Shown piece after piece: positions 58,589 to 64,000 of a stretch of DNA of 64,000 nucleotides. Below the pieces are notes generated by a model. It worked only from the letters and a program-made list of their open reading frames with translations. It was not told the origin of the DNA and searched no databases. The position numbers and the translations under genes are program-made. Source of the stretch: JBARKJ01 sp049801375 (lineage in GTDB: Bacteria > Nitrospirota > JACRHJ01); NCBI GenBank assembly GCA_049801375.1, contig JBARKJ010000025.1, positions 27,834 through 91,833 on the forward strand. The letters run 5' to 3'. Numbering within the stretch: the first letter of the stretch is position 1; the number at the start of each line of letters is the position of its first letter.

Positions 58589-60415
58589 TTACGCCGCATC
58601 GACCGTCTCTTCTTCGGCCAGCTCCTCGACCTCTTCCTCCTCGGCGGTCGGTTCGTCCTCGTCCTCCATTGCGTACCGGCTTATCATCGGGTCCGACACG
58701 TCCTTTAGCTCCTTGAGCGCGAAACTCTCCGCAAGTTCCGGGGTCGCCTTCCCGACCAGGTCCTGCGCCTGTATCGCCGCCACTATCTCGGCCTTCTTGT
58801 TCTTCTCAGTGGCCGCCACGTTCAAGCCGAGGTCCTTCACCATCCGCAGTAACTCGGCCTTAGTCTTGCTGTTGATGAATGTCTCGTCCATCACAAAGTC
58901 CCGTGTCATGTCGATACCGGCCTCTGGCGTCATGTGCAAAAGGACCTTCGGGTCGGTGAAGGGTATGGTAGCAAGCACGACCTTAGTGAGCAGGACCGCG
59001 AGCTTTTCCTCCGGCACTGCCATTACCAGCAGGTATAGGTGCCAACCGGAAAACTTCTTCTCCTTGAAATATTCGGACGGGCATATCTCCCTGACTATCT
59101 CGTCCCTGACCTGCTTCGCATTCCCGCTGAAATACGTGAAACGGTCGAGTAGGTGGTAGATGAGAAAGCGCTTCGTAAGTATCTCAGACGCCTCCACCCT
59201 CGGCGTGAGGTGCGTCACCATAAAACGGTCGCGCGCCGCCTCTGCATGTATCTTGAGAGTAAGCGGGTTAACCTCCCTGACGGGCTTTTCCGTAGGCTCG
59301 CCATCCGTCTTGACCTTATCCTTTGTCGTCTCTTTCGCCTTCTCCTTTTCCTTGAGCATTTCAGCAAGACATTTCGGGTTGAGGCAGACCTCGCCAGCCT
59401 CGATGCGGGTACCGCTGTAGACCTTCTCTTCGTAGACGTAGAAGGCATGATGGTCCGTGCATTTCTCGCACTTGCTCTTGTACTTGGGCGGGTAATAACT
59501 CGCGGGATAGGAATATGGAGACGCTTCCTTCGCGGACGGCACAACCAGCTTAATCTTGTCGCCGGAGAAACCGCCGAGTTCCTTTATCTCCTCGATGTCC
59601 TTAATCACCCTGAATCCTGCGTCCTCCTTCTCATTCGTTTTCGCCCTGTAATAGGCGAGGGTTTTCTTGTAAAAGCAGGCCCGGTCAGAGCACTCGTCCG
59701 TGTCCTTTAGCTCGGGGAAAAGCTCCGCCTGATTGCCGGACTGGAAGGCGCACGATGCACAGCCCTCCGTGTCGAACGGTGCATCCGCAAGGGCCAATGA
59801 GTTCTCCCTGACCATCGCCTTCGCAGCTGCAACGGTGATGCCGTGGCCGCCTTCGCCGCTCAAGATGTCGGACAGGAGCGCCCTCTGCTCGTCCTTGCCC
59901 CTGAGCCTCAGAAGGACCTGCGCATGGCCGAGGGAAATCTTTCCGCTTGAGAGCGCGGCCTTCGCCTCCTTGCAGAGGCCAAGGAGCCTCACCCGGCCGA
60001 GCACGTATCCAACAGGCCGGCCTATCCTGGCCGCTATTGCTTCCACTTCGTCGCCCTCCATGAGACGCTTGAACGTTTTTGCCTCGTCCAACGGGTTCGC
60101 GTCCTCGCGCTGGTCGTTCTCGATTATCGCCACTTCAAGGGCCTCGTCGTCCGGCAACTCCTGCACAATGGCAGGTATAGTATCGAGGCCCGCGTTCGTG
60201 GCCGCGAGGAAGCGCCTGTGGCCCGCGACTATCTCATAATGGCCGTTGCCCTTAATCGGCCTGACGATTATGGGCTGGATTATGCCCTTCTCCTTGACCG
60301 ATGCCGTGAGTTCCTCGATGCCCTTTCTCGCACCGCCCGGATTGACCTCCGAGGGAATAACCTGTTCCAGCCTCAAATGCACGAAACCCGTCTCTACTGC
60401 TATCTGCTTCTTCAT
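58589..60415 (-). CDS. Large ParB/RepB-like protein with Cys cluster
   Basis: 608 residues. N-terminal ParB domain ('VAGHRRFLAA', 'IENDQREDANPLDEA'), HTH region (~125-200), then Cys-rich segments ('EGCASCAFQSG', 'DECSDRACFYKK', 'KCEKCTDHHA', 'CLNPKCL') suggesting zinc binding, and an acidic C-terminus (EEEEVEELAEEE). Larger than standard ParB; probably a plasmid/phage partition or replication protein. Confidence 0.82.
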   Translation of the reverse strand: MKKQIAVETGFVHLRLEQVIPSEVNPGGARKGIEELTASVKEKGIIQPIIVRPIKGNGHYEIVAGHRRFLAATNAGLDTIPAIVQELPDDEALEVAIIENDQREDANPLDEAKTFKRLMEGDEVEAIAARIGRPVGYVLGRVRLLGLCKEAKAALSSGKISLGHAQVLLRLRGKDEQRALLSDILSGEGGHGITVAAAKAMVRENSLALADAPFDTEGCASCAFQSGNQAELFPELKDTDECSDRACFYKKTLAYYRAKTNEKEDAGFRVIKDIEEIKELGGFSGDKIKLVVPSAKEASPYSYPASYYPPKYKSKCEKCTDHHAFYVYEEKVYSGTRIEAGEVCLNPKCLAEMLKEKEKAKETTKDKVKTDGEPTEKPVREVNPLTLKIHAEAARDRFMVTHLTPRVEASEILTKRFLIYHLLDRFTYFSGNAKQVRDEIVREICPSEYFKEKKFSGWHLYLLVMAVPEEKLAVLLTKVVLATIPFTDPKVLLHMTPEAGIDMTRDFVMDETFINSKTKAELLRMVKDLGLNVAATEKNKKAEIVAAIQAQDLVGKATPELAESFALKELKDVSDPMISRYAMEDEDEPTAEEEEVEELAEEETVDAA

Positions 60416-60450
60416 GTCTATCTCTCCTTCTGGCCTTCCGGCCTGTTAAG

Positions 60451-60906
60451 TTATACCGTTACTTTTTTTGCGGCTTCGATAAAGCCCTGGGATTTGATGT
60501 TCCTCGCCCATAGCTTCGTAAACGAATGTATGGAAGCGTATATTTTGGGGTTGACCTTCCATACCACCCCGCCCGGAGTCTCCTCACGGACTGAGGTCTC
60601 GTTATAGACGGCGGGGTCTTGTTGAAATGAGAGGATGCGCCCCTCGTCCATCATAACTACCTCCGGGTCCCGCATGGCGTCGCCGTTCTGTGTCCAGTAA
60701 TGCGCCACGCTGATGATATGGCCCTCTCCTGTGTTCCATGCCTCGATTACCAGGGGCATGTACTCATCGTTCTCTATCCTCAGGTGGAAGTGGTGGCGGT
60801 TCACCTGCTTACTTAGCTCCCACTCATCCTCTTTTCCGGCCGCCTTGACCAGCTCAACTGCCAGTCCGTAAAGCGGCGAGTTCGCCGCGATTCCCAAACT
60901 TGCCAT
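60451..60906 (-). CDS. DUF6908-like mobile-element protein
   Basis: 151 residues; 'VAHYWTQNGDAMRDPEVVM' is typical of small plasmid/phage proteins annotated DUF6908. ATG 60906 has AAGGAG seven bases upstream. One base separates it from the ligase stop. Confidence 0.6.
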   Translation of the reverse strand: MASLGIAANSPLYGLAVELVKAAGKEDEWELSKQVNRHHFHLRIENDEYMPLVIEAWNTGEGHIISVAHYWTQNGDAMRDPEVVMMDEGRILSFQQDPAVYNETSVREETPGGVVWKVNPKIYASIHSFTKLWARNIKSQGFIEAAKKVTV

Positions 60907-60907
60907 T

Positions 60908-61501
60908 TTATGACTCCTTTCCAACTTTGATATGTTTTTCGACTCGTTTCACTTTCAGCCAATAAGGGTTCTGAGGGCAGGACTTCTCCGAGGCCAGGTA
61001 CTTCGAGTCCAGCCTTTTTATCACGATGCCCTCGTTTTCCTCACCCTCGATTGACTGGTAGTAAAGCTGCTTCTTTCCAACCCGTATTTGTTGGGCGAGT
61101 TCAATATGGGGACCTTCGACCACGACCCCTTCAAGCATCTTCCGGCGCTCACGCAAAGGCATGTCAATAAGCGACTTCCCTTCGAGCATGATGATGTCGA
61201 AAAGGTAGAGCTTGCCCTTGACCCCCTTCGTCCTGTTATTGATAAACTCGCCGTCAAGGATGGTGCCGTTAGGCATCATGTTTGCCAGCGCCTCTCTCAG
61301 TTCCGGGACCGCGTCTTTGATTAGCGTCTTGTGCCGCGTCCAGATTGTAAGGCTACCGTCCTCGGACTTTGTAGGAAGGGCGCGCCAGCCGTTCTTCTTT
61401 ACTTCGGCTATCCAGCCGATGTCCCTGTCCAGTTCGTCGAACAGCTTGCTGTCCGGCGTGAGCGTGTTCGGCTTGCACGGATATAGATACATGGGCATCA
61501 C
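60908..61501 (-). CDS. Minimal ATP-dependent ligase domain
   Basis: 197 residues covering only the nucleotidyltransferase core: motif I reads 'EVKKNGWR' (Lys35, with Asn in place of the usual Asp), 'LDGEF' as motif III, 'EGIVIKR' as motif IV and 'WLKVKR' as motif V. No OB-fold domain. It may be a small DNA nick ligase or an RNA-type ligase; substrate unknown. Confidence 0.85.
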   Translation of the reverse strand: MMPMYLYPCKPNTLTPDSKLFDELDRDIGWIAEVKKNGWRALPTKSEDGSLTIWTRHKTLIKDAVPELREALANMMPNGTILDGEFINNRTKGVKGKLYLFDIIMLEGKSLIDMPLRERRKMLEGVVVEGPHIELAQQIRVGKKQLYYQSIEGEENEGIVIKRLDSKYLASEKSCPQNPYWLKVKRVEKHIKVGKES

Positions 61502-61502
61502 C

Positions 61503-62135
61503 TCACTTCACGCCGATGGATGGCTTATAAGGCACGACCAGCTTCTCAAGCCCGGCCCTCTGCTCGTCCGTGAAGGATGTAAAGAACCCGTCCGTGTACC
61601 TCGATGTCGGGGCCAGGACCTGAGTCACGTCGAAGAACTCCCTGAACCGCTCCGGTCCGACGGCCTCTATAAGCTCGCGGAGCTTCTCCTCGCCCGCGCC
61701 GTCCTTGACCTTTATCTCGGTCTTCGTCTCGAACAGGTCCTCGAAATCGTCGCCCACGAACTCGACTATGGCGTCCTTTTTGTCCATGCCGACCTTCGTG
61801 TACTTGTGCCCCCAGGTGAGGGAGACGCTGAGGCCATTCGTGTCCGGGATGCGCACCGATGAGACGTAACCGCTCCTGCATAGCTCGGACCGGAGCGGCG
61901 CAACCGCATCGATTATCTCCTGCTTGCGGAGCTCGAACTCGGCATCCGCGCTATCCAGCGCCGCCTTGACCTCCCTGATTTTCGCGGCCAGTTCCTTGAC
62001 TTGGTCCTCGACCTCAAGGACTGGGACTTTCGACTTGGACTTCGACTCCACCGGCTTCGACGCCGTGCTTAGCACGTCGGCCACGCTGAAACCGGAGGAC
62101 TGTTTCTCCTTCTTAATTGCTACGACCTTACCCAT
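61503..62135 (-). CDS. Coiled-coil phage/plasmid protein
   Basis: 210 residues: N-terminal basic segment, coiled coil (~38-75), and a globular C-terminal half ('DFEDLFETKTEIKVKDG'). Unrecognised. Adjacent to the ligase with one intervening base, so in the same operon. Confidence 0.55.
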   Translation of the reverse strand: MGKVVAIKKEKQSSGFSVADVLSTASKPVESKSKSKVPVLEVEDQVKELAAKIREVKAALDSADAEFELRKQEIIDAVAPLRSELCRSGYVSSVRIPDTNGLSVSLTWGHKYTKVGMDKKDAIVEFVGDDFEDLFETKTEIKVKDGAGEEKLRELIEAVGPERFREFFDVTQVLAPTSRYTDGFFTSFTDEQRAGLEKLVVPYKPSIGVK

Positions 62136-62163
62136 AATCTTCCTTGCCTTTCTGACCCCGAAA

Positions 62164-62176
62164 TGCTAAATTAGCA
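62164..62176. promoter_or_regulatory. 13-bp palindrome TGCTAA-A-TTAGCA
   Basis: Perfect palindrome 28 bp ahead of the coiled-coil gene; plausible operator for an element-encoded repressor. Confidence 0.4.
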
Positions 62177-62195
62177 CTTGGGCCTGTTTAGTTGT

Positions 62196-62354
62196 TTACG
62201 CGGCTAACTGGTCCGGGGCGTCTAACTCTTGACCGGGGAAGACGCCTTCTTCTTTTATGTGCCCGTCCACTATCAGACGGCACTCCTCGCAAAGCCCTTC
62301 GTCGTCCAACTGCTTTTCAAAGAACTCTCCTCTGCATCTGTTGCAAATGTCCAC
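62196..62354 (-). CDS. 52-residue zinc-finger protein (GTG start)
   Basis: Starts GTG with GGAGG upstream. Four cysteines as CNRC and CEEC, a treble-clef-like pair, followed by an acidic tail. Unknown; likely a small regulator or DNA-binding protein of the element. Confidence 0.65.
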   Translation of the reverse strand: MDICNRCRGEFFEKQLDDEGLCEECRLIVDGHIKEEGVFPGQELDAPDQLAA

Positions 62355-62367
62355 TTTTTACCTCCTT

Positions 62368-63240
62368 TCACGCCGCCTGCGCCATTGCTACTACAGGTAA
62401 CCGGCTGAGAATGTAATCCGACGCCTTCTGCGCCGCCGCTGCCGCCAATATCACCATCTTTTTGTCATCCCTTAGGGCCGCAAGCCAGCCTTGAATGTAT
62501 GCCGCGCTGTTATCGAGCGTTACGTCCTCGATCCCTGCGGTTGCGCTTAAGAACGACGCGCCCATCTCAGCCACCAGCTCTTCCTTCGAATACGCCTCGT
62601 CGCCGAAAGAACGGTGCTCCGTGCTCGGCCTCCGGTTAAGCCTCGTCTCGTGGCCGGTGCTGTGCACCAACTCGTGAAAAAGGGTCGAATAATATTCCTC
62701 GTCCGATACAAAAAGTTCGGCCCGTGGCATGTAAACCGCGTCCTCGCTGGACCTGTAAAATGCCCTGCCCCCCACGCCCTGCTTCAATACCGGAGGGTGA
62801 GGCATGTCGGCTACTACCTTCTCGCACTCCCTGATAGGGTTGAACGGCCTCTCGACTATGCCCGATACGGGAGCCTCTACGCCGTCCACCTGGGCCATGT
62901 TGAACACGGTGTAGTACCTGAGGAAGCTCATTTGCTTTTCAGCGAGTTCGCCGTCCTTGCCGACGACCTCTTTCTTGAACGTATCGCAGTAAACTATCGG
63001 CGTTCCTTTTTCGCCCTCCCTGACGCACCCGCCGAGCACCTTCGCCTGTTTAAAGGTGAGCCAGTAGGGGCTCTCGTAGCCCTGTGAGCCGGTCAGGAAT
63101 ACGTTGATGCCGCGATATTCCTTCCTGCTCACGATGTTTTTAGGAAGGCCAGCGCTTGCGTTCCATGGACGCCGCCAAGGAACCGTACCCTCTTCCAGCT
63201 TCTTCATTATCCGGTCGGTGATAATTTCATAGACCTTCAT
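62368..63240 (-). CDS. ArdC-like antirestriction protein
   Basis: 290 residues: an N-terminal ssDNA-binding domain (DUF1738-like, 'EGTVPWRRPWN', 'YRGINVFLT') and a zincin-type metallopeptidase domain with HExxH at 189-193 ('FHELVHSTGHE'). ArdC proteins protect incoming DNA from restriction and aid establishment. Overlaps the recombinase gene by four bases. Confidence 0.88.
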   Translation of the reverse strand: MKVYEIITDRIMKKLEEGTVPWRRPWNASAGLPKNIVSRKEYRGINVFLTGSQGYESPYWLTFKQAKVLGGCVREGEKGTPIVYCDTFKKEVVGKDGELAEKQMSFLRYYTVFNMAQVDGVEAPVSGIVERPFNPIRECEKVVADMPHPPVLKQGVGGRAFYRSSEDAVYMPRAELFVSDEEYYSTLFHELVHSTGHETRLNRRPSTEHRSFGDEAYSKEELVAEMGASFLSATAGIEDVTLDNSAAYIQGWLAALRDDKKMVILAAAAAQKASDYILSRLPVVAMAQAA

Positions 63241-63896
63241 GCCACATCCTCCTTTTCCTCCTCGAATTCCGTTACATCAAACTGCGTGTACTTCTGAGTC
63301 GTTCGCACGTCCTCGTGGCCCATGATAAGAGCAAGCTTCGTGTACGCCTCGGACAGCCCCATGTTTCCATGCTTCGTAAGCCACTCTATCGCGAAGGTAT
63401 GCCTTAAGCTGTGGGTCGAATACCGCACCAACTTGCGCTCTCCTTCGATGTCAACGAGGCCTGTCTGGATACAGCGCCTCTCGATAACAGCCTGCACCGA
63501 CCTGTAGGACAGCGCCTTCCCGCCCCAGGAACACCACAGCGGGGCTTCCGGGTCCAGTGGCTCACCGGCCCGCTTCTTTGCCCGCCGGTACTCGTCCAAC
63601 TCCTTCCTCAGTTCCGCTGAGATTGGCACCTCGCGGTACACGTCGCCCTTGCCCATCACCGGGATTGTCTTACGCTCCGGGAGCACATCCTCGACCGTCA
63701 TGCTGAAAAGCTCGTCGGCCCGGAGCCCTGCCATGAAGCCGACTCGGAAGATGGCCAGGTCCCGCCTGGCATCGAAGTTTTTCAGCGCCTTGAGGTAGTC
63801 GAGAACCTTTTTCTTGTCTCCCGGCCTGAAATACTTCGGGGCGACGCTCTTGCGCCTGGGAACTATCTTCGTCCCGTCCCTTCTGTACTTCCTCAT
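63237..63896 (-). CDS. Tyrosine recombinase (short)
   Basis: 219 residues, mostly the catalytic domain: Arg59 ('GLRADEL'), a likely Lys83, His162-x-x-Arg165 ('HSLRHTF'), His194 ('GHED') and nucleophile Tyr203 ('QKYTQ'). The usual N-terminal arm-binding domain is nearly absent, so it may be a resolvase/integrase variant or Xer-like. Overlaps the upstream zinc-ribbon gene (ATGA). Confidence 0.9.
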   Translation of the reverse strand: MRKYRRDGTKIVPRRKSVAPKYFRPGDKKKVLDYLKALKNFDARRDLAIFRVGFMAGLRADELFSMTVEDVLPERKTIPVMGKGDVYREVPISAELRKELDEYRRAKKRAGEPLDPEAPLWCSWGGKALSYRSVQAVIERRCIQTGLVDIEGERKLVRYSTHSLRHTFAIEWLTKHGNMGLSEAYTKLALIMGHEDVRTTQKYTQFDVTEFEEEKEDVA

Positions 63897-64000
63897 GCCG
63901 CATCCTCCTCATCTCTCATCATCCAGGGTTCTACATGCCCGTAAGCTCCACAGGCCGGGCAGTACCAGTCATGGCCGTGGAACTCAACGTCCGCCGAACA
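63893..64000 (-). CDS. Zinc-ribbon protein (partial, runs off right edge)
   Basis: The last 35 codons contain 'YCPACGAYGH' and end 'EEDAA'. One CxxC is visible; the partner pair would lie upstream of the window end. It overlaps the recombinase start by four bases, a sign of a real gene. Confidence 0.65.
   Translation of the reverse strand, partial: CSADVEFHGHDWYCPACGAYGHVEPWMMRDEEDAA

Larger units (their letters stand above)
25800..64000 (-). mobile_element. Siphovirus-like prophage or phage-plasmid (right end not in window)
   Basis: All genes run on the minus strand, in the order recombination/partition, defence cargo, packaging, head, lysis, tail. The left limit lies between the hexamer repeat and the tail-fibre stop; no att repeat could be identified because the right end is outside. 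Head genes (DUF935 portal fused to Mu-F, DUF2190 cement) are Mu-like, but no Mu transposase is seen; a tyrosine recombinase suggests site-specific integration. Two ParB-family genes leave a plasmid-like lifestyle possible. Confidence 0.85.

Overview
The window is bacterial DNA in two parts. From 1 to about 25.7 kb it looks like an ordinary chromosome of a deep-branching, probably anaerobic, diderm-type bacterium: EnvC and CtpA envelope proteins, a CIRCE-controlled groESL, anaerobic-type (cobalt-early, Cbi) cobalamin genes, a hydrogenase maturation protease, a sigma-54-type promoter and a KaiC-like/histidine kinase pair. This gene set is common in Desulfobacterota, Nitrospirota and related uncultured lineages, but I cannot name the organism from the sequence alone.

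Chromosomal layout: a large secreted BNR/Ig-repeat protein (5' cut by the window edge); a diguanylate cyclase; a small exported protein; an S24 LexA/CI-like regulator and thioredoxin; groEL-groES; ctpA and envC; a class I glutamine amidotransferase; then a long leftward cobalamin block (yacG-cbiD-cbiET-cbiL-cbiF-cbiG-cbiH) followed by a tiny basic protein and an APS-kinase-like gene. Next come a zinc-ribbon miniprotein, the hydrogenase protease, a BPL_N-domain protein, a ferritin-like protein, a lysine-rich protein, tRNA-Val(UAC), a histidine kinase with the remnant of a receiver domain, and a KaiC-like ATPase.

From about 25.8 kb to the right edge every gene lies on the minus strand and forms a siphovirus-like prophage or phage-plasmid whose right end is outside the window. 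Reading in transcription order (right to left): a recombination/replication/partition module (zinc ribbon, tyrosine recombinase, ArdC-like protein, miniature ATP-dependent ligase, two ParB-family proteins, DUF488 protein); an anti-phage cargo block; then the packaging, head, lysis and tail genes (HNH, TerS, TerL, portal-MuF fusion, protease/scaffold, cement, capsid, endolysin, tail proteins, tail chaperones with a canonical -1 frameshift site, tape measure, tip and fibre).

The cargo block (48.3-57.2 kb) is the most interesting part. It holds a two-gene CBASS (CD-NTase plus a Cap15-like membrane effector) with its own promoter and terminator and visibly AT-rich DNA, next to a three-gene DprA-like / Eco57I-type methyltransferase / PLD-helicase cassette that resembles a compacted, rearranged DISARM-like system and that I cannot match to a named system. 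Other points worth a second look: a phage tRNA-Gly with the unusual ACC anticodon whose CCA end can pair with the Shine-Dalgarno of the small terminase gene, a hexanucleotide repeat upstream of the kaiC operon, and an extensive cbiG/cbiH overlap without a local start codon.
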